Part shown: piece by piece, positions 1 to 11,400 of the stretch
Layout: each line of letters opens with the position of its first letter
How positions within the stretch are numbered: the first letter of the stretch is position 1
From: Symbiodinium natans
Taxonomy: Eukaryota > Sar > Dinophyceae > Suessiales > Symbiodiniaceae
DNA length: 64,000 nucleotides
Direction of reading: 5' to 3'
Assembly (NCBI GenBank): GCA_905221605.1
Contig: CAJNDS010000114.1
Span: forward strand, 244,001-308,000
The notes under the pieces: generated by a model
What the model saw: only the letters and a program-made list of their open reading frames with translations
Database searches by the model: none
Told to the model about the DNA's origin: nothing
Position numbers and translations under genes: made by a program

Positions 1-859
1 GGTCCGTGCACCAAACCTGAAACAAAAACAGTTCTTGGCAGAATGGTCCTGATGGGAGCACATGTTCAACGATCACCGCTTTTAAATACTACACCGTTAC
101 AGCTTTGTTTATCTCAGAGTGGAACCAACACACCCACGCAAGCTCCACAGGAAAGGTCTTGCCACACGTCAGAATCTTACATTAGGCGCATTTATTCTTT
201 GAGCAGACCCTCTTGCCAATGCCAGATTGAGCTTAGGAGCATTCGGACTGTGCGAATATTTGTGAGAGCCTGCGTCGCGCTGCCTTGCGCATCCGCCATG
301 TAGGTAAACCTTCGGCGTGGGTGGCGGCGGCAATTACACGAAATCATGCTCCAGTCACGAGGTCCTTTGCGGTTTGCGGTGCAGATCTAAATTGGTTGGA
401 TGTGCAACCCTGGACCCCCCCTAAAACCCCCCAAAAAGGACCTTAAAACCCTAACACCCCCGGAAAAAAAAAAAAAAAAACGTACAAACCACAAAAATGC
501 TCAAACCGGGCGCATGAACGCAGCTGAGGGGCTGGGACATCATCAGCTTGGATGCCCACTGGCTAAACTCAGCCGAGATGTGCACCTCAGCGCAGGAAGA
601 TTTTAGAATTCATGTTTTTTGTACAATAAATAAATAAATATATATATATGTATACATATGGATGATCGGATAATTATGTACTTATAGTCACATGTATTCA
701 TTCATATTCATACATATTTATGCATATGCGCGTATATATGCTGCCCTGGATCCACCGTCTTATTTCGTTTTACTTTTTGCGAGAGAAAGACAAACCGAAA
801 GGTTCACACTCTCAGAAATACATGTTTGGGCTTTTCCTGAGTGACATTAGCAAAGGAAT
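1..859. other. Non-coding stretch, nothing recognised
   Basis: Contains a poly-A tract near 463-480 and an AT-rich (TATATG) tract near 630-760. No exon-like block with splice sites was seen. Confidence 0.5.
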
Positions 860-1527
860 TTATTTACCAATAGTCTTCCTACAAAGGATAGGGGCTCTCT
901 TACTTTCAAGAAGGCCAGAGCGGCTCCCTTCCATGTTGGAAGCGAATTCTATAAGTAAGAGGGGCCCTGCTACTTCTTCTTGCGAAGAATTAAACCTCGT
1001 ACTACCAGAACCAAGTGAAAGAAGTCTTGCTACGTCGGATTCAGGGTAGTAGGGCAGCCCTCTTGGTTGACGTGAAGCATAAGACATAAGACAAGCTCTT
1101 TCATGACCCCCGAGACGAACTGGGATTCTCTTGTCGTTGACTTTAACCCGCTCATTTCTAATTGGCAAGTTATTAAAAAACGCCTTTCGTTCTCATGCAG
1201 AAAAGATTGAGCACTCTCATCAGTTCAGAACAAAAACGGGAAACCAGAGCGCGATCGGTATGTTTCTGTGCGACGAACAAGTATGGCTCCTAAAGCTGCT
1301 AATACTAGTCCAGCACTTCTCATATTAAGAGAAGCGAAATCTTCTTGTTCATCGATGCTATTGTTGAAGGCCTCACTCATGTCAACCCAGGGGGGCCTTA
1401 TTACTACCTTTCTATGGGAGGTCTTAGTTTCGATCAAGAACATGGAACACTCTCCGAGTAGAATCACGACCCAATATGCCGTGATGACATGTCCCAGCTT
1501 TTTTTTTGCTGCTGGGAGCACCGACAC
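860..1527 (-). other. Unassigned block with two minus-strand open frames, composition unlike its surroundings
   Basis: Frames at 1168-860 (102 codons) and 1527-1225 (100 codons) lie in a block that lacks telomeric repeats and G-runs and has a more even base composition than the rest. The second contains GLVLAALGAILVRR, possibly a membrane helix. I do not recognise the proteins; the block could be transferred organelle-like DNA or coding DNA of another origin. Confidence 0.3.
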
Positions 1528-1547
1528 TTGGGGACTTTTTGAGGTTC

Positions 1548-1922
1548 CCTAAACCCTAAACCCTAAACCCTAAACCCTAAACCCTAAACCCTAAACCCTA
1601 AACCCTAAACCCTAAACCCTAAACCCTAAACCCTAAACCCTAAACCCTAAACCCTAAACCCTAAACCCTAAACCCTAAACCCTAAACCCTCACCCCTAAA
1701 CCCTAAACCCTAAACCCTAAACCCTAAACCCTAAACCCTAAACCCTAAACCCTAAACCCTGCCCGAAGACCCCTGAAACAGTGGTTTTCCTGGGGGCCTG
1801 TCGAGGTTTTCCCGCGGCATCCCGGGTCCCAAAACATGGGGGGGGGCCTCACAAGGTCTCGACCCTAAACCCTAAACCCTAAACCCTAAACCCTGAACCC
1901 TAAACCCTAAACCCTAAACCCT
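1548..1922. repeat. CCCTAAA array, interrupted
   Basis: About 40 units in two blocks (1548-1780 and 1861-1922) around 80 bp of unique DNA. Confidence 0.95.
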
Positions 1923-2115
1923 GGGACGCCAAAGCCTCAAGAGGTCCTTCCAATAAAAACAAATAGGGTCTTGTTTGGCTTCAGAAGTTTGATTGGGACC
2001 TCGCAAGGTTTTAGGCATCCGAAGCCCTCCAAATGTATGTATACGTCTTGGAGAAAAAGAAACATGTATGTATTTGTATATATATATACATATATACATC
2101 TTGTGTGTGGTGTTC

Positions 2116-2154
<39 letters not shown>

Positions 2155-2241
2155 GTATATGTGTATGTATATGTATATGTACATATGTTCAAAGCCTCCG
2201 ATAAAGCTGAGCCCGAAACCATCCCCCTAAACCCGAAAAAC

Positions 2242-2346
2242 CCTCAATGCTGGGGAGCGAACCACTGGCGTGAGCACTGTGAAGGCGAGCACCGTGAGCC
2301 TCCAAGAAGATTGGAGGCAGATGCCAAAGCCGACGAGGAGCATCAC
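2242..2346 (-). CDS. ABC transporter exon, VMLLVGFGICLQSSWRLTVL
   Basis: 35 codons, acceptor CTCTAAG, donor AGG|GTTTTTC. 'SWRLTvla' and following PVV match the TM4/5 region of ABC exporters. Confidence 0.75.
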
Positions 2347-5300
2347 CTTAGAGAAGTTTAGGGTTTAGGGCTTGGGGTTTAGGGTTTAGGATTGAGGGTT
2401 TAGGGCTTAGGGCTTAGGGCTTAGGGCTTAGGGCTTAGGGCTTAGGCTGTATGAGCTGGGAGATCTCAATGTAAGGCTTCGGGTGCATGGAGGCTAGGTG
2501 ACTCTGCCCCACTGGCCTGACAGACATGCCCTGTAGTCTTTCTTGCTTGGGAAGTGAATCTCGAAATCTTGCCCTCTTGAGGATGTACATAGTATACTTC
2601 ATAATCCCTTCCTGATATATACTACCATGGACAGCCTAGAGCTCAGAGACACCAGGAGCTCTGACAGGCTCCAACGCGAGCATGGTGCTGGTGCAGCGCA
2701 TGAGCTTGGAGAGTCGACATGCAGCACAGCTTCACTTACGAGATTGCGAGATGAGACATTCCTATTGCCATTGACAGTGATCCGAGTGGCAATGTTGGCC
2801 ACAAAGGCATTCATGATGATGCTTACCTTGCAGGCTTGCCACCACTTGTGAAGCCGTGCTGTCAGATCCACTGCTGGCACCCCGGCATCACGGCCTCAAG
2901 TTAGCTTCAGGAAAGGTGCAGGTGACAGTGCCTGCCGCATGTCGTTGTTCAGTCGCGAATTCATTTGGCCAGTCATTGCCTCGACTTTGCAACGGGCACT
3001 GCCCCCCCGCCCCCCTCGGGCCCCCCCCCCCGGAGCAAGCCCGGGAAACCTCAAGATGTATGTCTAAGATGCTGCAAAACATGCAACCTTGCGACATTGT
3101 CGTAGAACGCAATGTCCTCAAGCACTCGCACGTGACAGTCGCTCACTTGAACCCTGCTGCATGGAAAGGTCGCTTGCACTGCGGAGCTGCTGCAGTCCTG
3201 CTTCAACAGGGAATCGAAGAGTCTCACCGACATGTTGGCAGACATTCTCGTCTGGAGGCTCCTGGGACATGCGGGGCGCGCAATGCGCTGCTTCCATTGT
3301 CCCTGCTGAAGTGGACCCTAGAGACATCGGCCCGCGCGATGCTGCAGCAGGTGTCCACAAACCCGTAACCCAAGCCGAGTCAGGAAAGTTTCGGTGGAAC
3401 ATGGAGAATGCTGAGCAATGCCTAAGAAAGGAAGAGTGCCGACACGGGGAAGGACCAAACCCAAGCTGCGAGACCTGTGAAACAAGCGCATGGATCACGT
3501 TGGGAAGAGCATGCGATCCGGCTTTTTGGGGGAGTGGCTTTAACCACGAAGATAATCTCAGCATTCCCAAAGTCTGATCTTGCCCGGCAGATAAATATAA
3601 ATGTATATATATATATATATATATACATACATACATATACTTCGGTTTTTTATACATGCTGCTTACTTGTGTGGCATCTATGTGGCACTCACACGGCAAC
3701 TATTGCACGCCATGGCTCTGGATGGCAATGCTCATCGAGCAGGACATGATGGCGTTGGCGACCACCAGCAGAGCGAACTCAAGGATGCGCTCGTTGAACT
3801 CCGCCTGAAAAACCCTAAACCCTAAACCCTAAACCGAGGATGTCACGCGGACCAAATCCCTCACAGGGTAGTGACATGGTCCGGGGCCCTTGAAATGGGA
3901 CCCTGTACAGAGCCCCTTACGTGCCCCTAAAACACCCAACGGCCCATTCTTCAGAACCCTTTATACGAGGTAACGGACCATAATAAGGGTGCATATAACT
4001 TAGAATCCCCAAACCGGAGGCGATGAGAATGCACGCAGCCTCTGGTCTAATGAGTCTACTGGGCCGTCTCCACATCCTTGGATTCCTGTCGCCTTTGCCT
4101 CTTGGGGGTTTCGGCTTTCGGGCTTGGGGCATCTTCCGGCGCAGTGGCAGGTCTCATACACATACAGTGCGACCTCCACTCCACAGGAACCAGAGCCTGG
4201 GCTTCCTTATCACCACGAAGCACAAGCCACCCAAATTATTCCCCTAAACCCTAAACCCTAAACCCTAAACCCTACTGGTAGGGTTTTGGGCTGCCCCTGA
4301 GTGCCCTCAGTTCCCCTATGAAAGCTGTAGTGACTTTAGTGCTCCTACGGGCACAAGGGCCGTCTCGGGGGGCGGGGCCCTTGGCGTTTTTTGTGCGGGG
4401 GCCCTTTTCTGGCTCTTCGACCTTCGCAGGGTCACGAAACACGTGTTGCAGGGTTCGGCAACCCTAAACCCTAAACCCTAAAAACCCTAAACCCTAAACC
4501 TGCCAAAGTACATCGTTCTGCTTCGTCAGCGCGCTGATCGTGTCGCCCTGTGCCTGCAACAGCGCAAGATGCTTGTCCTTTCACGGCCACATGCTGGATA
4601 TGGTAGTTTACGAAAATGGGGGACCCCCCAATATACAGCCCAAAATAATAGGATCCCCTTACAAGAAGGACCCCAATAAGGTACCCCCTAATTTCGGGAA
4701 ACCCCCATATGAACAGCTGACCAGAATATGTAGGTGACTAGGTCATTGGAATGCATGTTGGGTAGCTTGTCTTGTAATTCCATGGGGAGTGTGTAAGGAA
4801 CTGCTTAGACTCCTGAAGCAAGCGTCCTACCAAGCCTTCCGGGCTCTCCCCGTTTTCAGCGTGGACCTACCAAGCCTGGCATGAGAAAAGACGCGGGAGG
4901 AAGAGCCCGAAGCCTTAACCCAAGCTCTATGAAAGCCCAATGCTCAACCCTAAACCCTAAACCTTAAACCCTAAACCCTAAACCCCATGCTCAACAGATC
5001 GTTAAAAGCCTCCAAGCTCTGTGACCCTTTCTGCCTTGGGGATGTAGGCGCTGAAGAACTGGCTCCCGCAAACGCAAATCAGCACCACGGCCAGGGTGCT
5101 TTTCTTGGCGCGTGCTGTATCAGGGGACTCATACTGGGACTTTTGAGGTTGGACCCCGAAGAGCTTCACTTAATATACTCCCAGCCCCCTCTAATGACCT
5201 TGGAGGATTCTTCAAAAGGGTCCCCAAAACCCAAGGGTGCTGTATCACTTGCAGGAGTCTCATGGCTGGGTTTAGGATTCATGAGTGGCGTGTTCGATGC

Positions 5301-8300
5301 GGCTCTAGGGTTCATTGAAACCTTCCAGAACTGCATTACCTTCCGACCCCCCGAAACGCCCTAAACCCCCTAAAACTCAACCCCCTAACTTCCTCCACCC
5401 CCAAACCAAAACCCTAAACCCTAAACCCTAAACCAGCAAAAGGCACTCGCACCAGGCCGGAGAGTCGCTTCATGTACTGAATCCTTGGCTGGCGGTGGGG
5501 TGTCAACTCGCGTGAAGAGCCGCTTCAAGTGAGAGAAGCTTGGGAGGCATGACTTGCGGTTTAGGGTTTAGGGTTTTTAGGGTTTAGGGTTTTTAGGGTT
5601 TAGGGTTTAGGGTTTAGGGTTTAGGGTTTAGGGTTTAGGGTTTAGGGTTTTTAGGGTTTAGGGTTTAGGGTTTTGGGTTTTGAGTTTTGGGTTTTGAGGG
5701 TTTAGGGTTTAGGGTTTAGGGTTTAGGGTTTAGGGTTTTCAGGGCTTTAGGGCGCAAGGCTTTGAAACCTTGCTTCCCTGAGCCTCCTTCGGGCTGCGAC
5801 CAGGCGACACGGTCATCGGCTGGGCATACTTTGGCCCCTTGTCGCCTCTTAGGATGCCAGATCCTGGAACAAAGGGTTTAGGGTTTTGGGTTTAGGGTTT
5901 AGGTTTAGGGTTTAGGGTTGAGGGTTGAGGGTTTAGGGTTTAGGGTTTAGGGTATTAGGGGGTACTTTCTTGTGGTCCTTATTCTACTATTTTGGCGGGT
6001 GTAGATTCGGGGTCCTTTATTTTCGTACAGACCACCCTTTTAGGGTGCTTGGGGTCTGACCACGTCGACTGCGTACGTTCATGTATGTTTCTTGCGGGCT
6101 TGATCTTCGCCACAAGAGCAGCCGCCACAGTACGAGTTTGCAGCACACAACCCTAAACCCTAAACCCTAAACCCTAAACCCTAAACCCTAAACCCTAAAC
6201 CGAGCAAAAGCGACTTGGGATGCTTTGAGTATCTTTGACCCCTCGGCTCCTGACGCCTCCCCGGCTGCGCCGGATTTCACGGCGTTTTTCCTGGAGGGTC
6301 GTGGCAGGAACTGGGTCATGTTACTCATAATACTTGTAGTAGATGTAGCAATGATAATCATAATAATGATAATAATAATAATAATAATAATACCAGTAAC
6401 AATAATCAGAATAATTGTAGTAGGAATAATAGTGATAAGAATAAGAAGAAGAAGAACTGCAACCACACAACCCACAGCTGCCGCTAAGGCAGGAACCAAC
6501 TTAGCCAACCCAGCACCAGCCATCCGGAATAAAGTACACTTTGGTGCAGGCTTGATGGCAGAGACTTGGGATGCTCCCCCTTATACTAACAGTCCTTAAT
6601 AGGATTATAATAGGAGGTACTATAGTCCCTACTAAGGACTGTTAGTAAAAGGGGGAACATCGCAAGCAGAGACTCACACCCCAAGAAAATCAACAAGGCA
6701 AGCCATCCACATGGGCCATCGGTGGACGTTTCGCCGGCCTTGCACCATGCTTGCGCGTCACGCGCCAGCCACAAAGCTCAGGCCAAACAGTCCAAACAGT
6801 GCTGAGCTAAAGCTCGTCCTACCCCGCACGATCGGTGCCTGATTGCCGTGCCCAGCTACCGAGCAGGGCATTTGAGTCGGAGGTTGTACTTCTTAATTGC
6901 GGAGGGGCAGGCTTGCAGAATGCCGGGGAAAGGCTATGGGCCATGGGTGGTTGCAGCTTCAACTGACCTTCGGCCCTGCGCCCTCTTGCGTGAAAACCCT
7001 ACAGGAGCTGAGGTTCCGCAGTAGCCGAAGCCCAGGTGTTTGCACAGGGTCGAGGAATGCGTGCGCACATGCAACAGTTTTTGTGCGTATGCGAGGCCAT
7101 CCTTGACCAGTTTGCTGGCACAATCAAATTGGAACAGAGGCAGCAATTCGGGGGTGTGGGGGGGGAGGACCAAGAACCATGATGAGGGCAAAGTGCCCTG
7201 CAGCCCCCCCCCCCCCCCCCCCTTCCGGCATCAGACAAGGGCCTCGATGACCCACGGCTGAAGAGCTAGCTTTCGCGACTCTTGGGGTGGGAGTGTGGCA
7301 GGCATCAGGAATGGCAGATTCCCACTAGGCTGAAGCCTCCCGTCCTGTAGCAAGCCGTGCAGACGTTAAAGCCTGCAGCAGCAGAATGGGTCATCAGGGT
7401 CATGGGGCCAATGCAGACGGCAACTCAACCGTCTGCTGCTGCTTGAAGGGATACGAAGCACAAATCTCGCAAAGTGCCTCCGAAGCCATAGCGGTTGGCT
7501 GTGCAGGTGCGGCACTGCCTGAGGCGCGAAACATGTTGGCTCAGGCTTTTACAGTGCTTTTGGGCCTCCTTCTTGTTCTTATGATGACTACAACGATGAG
7601 CATATGCTTTTCAAAGCAGCGTTCTTAGTACGAGAGTCTTGCTGTTCTAGATATCAACGACCAAAGTCCATCAGATCAAGGGGCCCTAAACCCTAAACCC
7701 TAAACCCTAAACCCTAAACCCTAAACCCTAAACCCTAAACTCGGGGCGGGGCAGAGTCAGGTAGCCACCCGTGAGCTCCCCGACCTTCTCGTTGCACAGG
7801 GAGCACCTCACGAAGCCTCCGAGTCGGGTTCTAGGGGTGTAGGGGTTCAGGGCACTTGGGGCACTGAGGGTTTAGGGTTTCGGGTTTAGGGTTTAGGGTT
7901 TCGGGTTGGGGGGGGGGGGGGGGGTTCTTCTGACTTTTGAGGGGTGGGGTTGTTTGAGGCTGTCTTGGTGTTCTTTTTTTCTCCGGGAAAAGCCGGATGG
8001 GGGGGTGGCGGGGAGGGAGAGGGGCTTTCATGGTGGGGCATCACGAACCCTGGGACGGATGTGAGGCTTATGGAAATTTCAGAACTTTAGGTCAGTTCAT
8101 GGCGAGGAGGCTCCTTGGGTAACTAGGGAAACTGGGGCCTCTGGGTAGCTGCAATGTCAGTCTCAGTACGAGTCCGAAGCAACGCAGGCTTTTCAGTGGA
8201 CCCCAGAACTACATCGACTTTACATGAGTCATAGTTTAGGGAACAAGAAGGGGGAAGAACCCAAAAAACCAAGGGTTTAGGGTTTAGGGTTTAGGGTTTA

Positions 8301-8436
8301 GGGTTTAGGGTTTAGGGTTTAGGGTTTCTAGGTGCAGCTCCCAGGAGCCCTTTCCCTCCACATCCGTCCAGTACAGGGGGTGCTCGTGGACTCCTTGCAG
8401 GCAAAACGGCTGTGGCACAAGCCCAAAAAAACACAA

Positions 8437-8487
<51 letters not shown>

Positions 8488-11400
8488 TATATATATTTAT
8501 TTATTTATTCATTTACATTTATATTTATATATTTATATATGTTTATGCTTTAAAAAGATCGCATGTTGGAGCGCATGAGCCTGCGCTCAAGCCCCCAATC
8601 CACCGACGGTCCGGGGCTCCTTTGAGCGTCACGCTGTCGCCGGCAGTGGATGATTGGATCAGACCTGCATCGGGAAACCGCTGCCCCCCTTTCAAGCCGG
8701 TAAGGCTTCGGGTTCTGCGCATGTTTGCGCGCAAGGGGCTGCCCCGATTCCTGCAGCGTCGTCTCAACCCCGGCCTTTGAGGAGAATGAACTCTAGCTGC
8801 ATGATCGGCAAGCCACAGACCTCGGATGGGCAAAGCACGTGAACAGTGGGAGTTGTCACTCAAGGCCGGAGGCTAAACCCGAACACTCTGCAGCAGGTGG
8901 AGGCTTGCAAGGTGTCCTGCGAAAGATGCCCCCCATGCCTCGGAAATCACTATCCTGGCCCCGAGGGTTTTGGGGATCTTCAAGATTCTATTTCGGAGGT
9001 CCAGGCACGTTGGGGTCTAGGCTCCCCAAATGATTGAAGCTTGGACACACAATAAGCCATCTAAACTCCTGAACCCTTGCCCTCGCCTGGACGACGACCC
9101 AAAAGCTGCTCCAGAAGTCAGCGGTGGGCAGGCTGACGACCTCAGCAGAGGGTTTCGGGTACGGGTCAGCAACTTTGCTTCACAGGGCCAGTGCTCATGT
9201 ACCTTAGCTTAGTCCTTTCTCTTGTTCCAAGCTAGGGACTCAGGTTCAGCTATCAGCCTACAGCCGCACGCAACCTTTACCAGGAGTCTTCTGCAGGGTG
9301 CCTCAATGGCAGTCCGCAGCGAACACACGGCGAAGAAGATGTAGATGAAGAAGGTCACGGCTTTGCTAAAGCCTTGACCTGTCAAGTGGCACCGTTGACG
9401 CCGCCCCCCGAGCTTGCGCGCAGATGTAGGGTTTGCTTGGAGGGTCATGGTACGTATTGACCAATGAATACTGTACTTATGACTGTAGTTATAACCATAT
9501 TACGGCACTGAAGGGGCTTATAAGTGGGTTGTAAGTACAGTGATAACTGGTTAAGAAGTACCATGAACCTCCAAGTGGGGTTTCTGGAAGGTCTCCTCGT
9601 AAGACGTACCCTGGCTAGCAGCAACCCAGGTCCGATGTCCGCGACGACCTACTATAGGGGGCTTAATGGTTAGAGTAGGGTTTTGGGGAGGTTACCATGG
9701 TATAATTATGAAGGGACGAGGGAATACTGTTGGCCCTAAACCCTAAACCCTAAACCCTAAACCCTACACCCTAAACGCTAAACGCTAAACCCTAAACCCT
9801 AAACCCTAAACCCTAACCTCTAAACCCTAAACCCTACACCCTACACCCTACACCCTAAACGCTAAACCCTAAACCCTAAACCCTAAACCCTAAACCCTAA
9901 ACCCTAAACCCTAAACCCTAAACCCTAAACCCTAAACCCTAAACCCTAAACCCTAAACCCTAAACCCTAAACCCTACCCTAAACCCTAAACCCTTTTTCC
10001 GAATCTCGGTGCGGCCTCGCTCCAGCTTCTTCAGCTCCTGCTGCCTCGAGCTCACCGCCTCGTCCAGGCGCTGCGCCATCGCCTCAGTAAGACACCGAGG
10101 CCCTGGAGCTCTGGAACAGGTTTAGGGTTTAGGGTTTAGGGTTTAGGGTTTAGGGCTTAGGGTTTAGGGTTTAGGGTTTAGGGTTTAGGGTTTAGGGTTT
10201 AGGGTTTAGGGTTTAGGGTTTAGGGTTTAGGGTTTAGGGATCAACAGGCCCCCGCACAAAAAAAAAAAAAAAGAAGAGTGAGAGGGTGCACAAATCACCC
10301 TGCACCTCAAGCTCCAAAGGCCACAAGACACTCCAGGATGGCCACTGGAACCCTCTGAGAAAAGGTCTAGAGGTTAGGGCTTAGGGTTTAGAGTTTAGGG
10401 TTTAGGGTTTAGGGTTTAGGGTTTAGGGTTTAGGGTCCTGAACATGATCCTCCTAAACCCACATGACGGAAAATGTACAATGTCCCAAAACCCGACCTGG
10501 GACATCATGCGGGGGTTTCCGAAATTCGGGGTGCCACATTAGGGTCCTTACGCTAAGGGAATCCTACTATTCGGGCCCTTATTTTCGTAAACCCTAAACC
10601 CAAACCCTAAACCCTAAACCCTTAAAGGTGTTGCAGGTTCCTCTGGGCTTCCGGGCATCGCCGCTGGCGCTACTGGCGGTGCTGGAGGCTAGAAGCGGCG
10701 CCTGCCGCGCCCCGTCCATCTCGCCTCAGGCCCGGGGGGGGGGGGCGGTCAGACTACGGCGATGTCAACCCTAAACCCTAAACCCTAAACCCGAAACCCT
10801 AAACCCTCCCATGAAGGGCCCTTTTCTGGGGCCCATGTGTTTAAGTCAGCGAACCATGAACCTCGGAATCCTTTCAGGGCCTCTATAGTCAGTTCTCTTT
10901 GTGTCCCTGTTGTCATGTCCTGTAAGGGTACCTAAAAAGGGACCGTAACTGAGAGAGGTAACCTTACGAAGCCTAAGCCCCGCAAGGAATCAGGAAGTTG
11001 TGTGGAGAGTTTAGAAAGTAGGGTTTAGGGTTTCGGGGTTAGAGTTTCGGGTTTAGGGTGTTGGAACTTCAGGGGATGATGGGCTTGAGATGTAGGCTCT
11101 GGTCCCAGCGGGGGGGGGGGGCTTCAAACCGTCCTCTGACGTGTGCGAGCACTACAAGAGACCTGCAGGCTTCGCAATAAGACCATGGATACCCGAAAGC
11201 CCCAAGGCACCAAACACTGAAACCAGGGTGTGCACGGCCCTGTGCATGCAGGGCACCAGATATTGCGCGGGTGAGCTCCCGCTGGACCTCTCAGGCATTC
11301 GGGCGAGTCTCTCAAGCCTCCTAAACCCTAAACCCTAAACCCTAAACCCTAAACCCTAAACCCTAAACCCTAAACCCTAACACTGACGTCTGGACCTCCA

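Noticed and set aside
1548-1922. A true chromosome end
   Set aside because: More than 80 short arrays of both orientations are scattered throughout, bounded by unique DNA and exons, so they are interstitial.
6225-6599. Ile-rich plus-strand frame and its minus-strand counterpart
   Set aside because: The hydrophobic part is an (ATAAT)n repeat; only the minus-strand block 6201-6290 has exon features.
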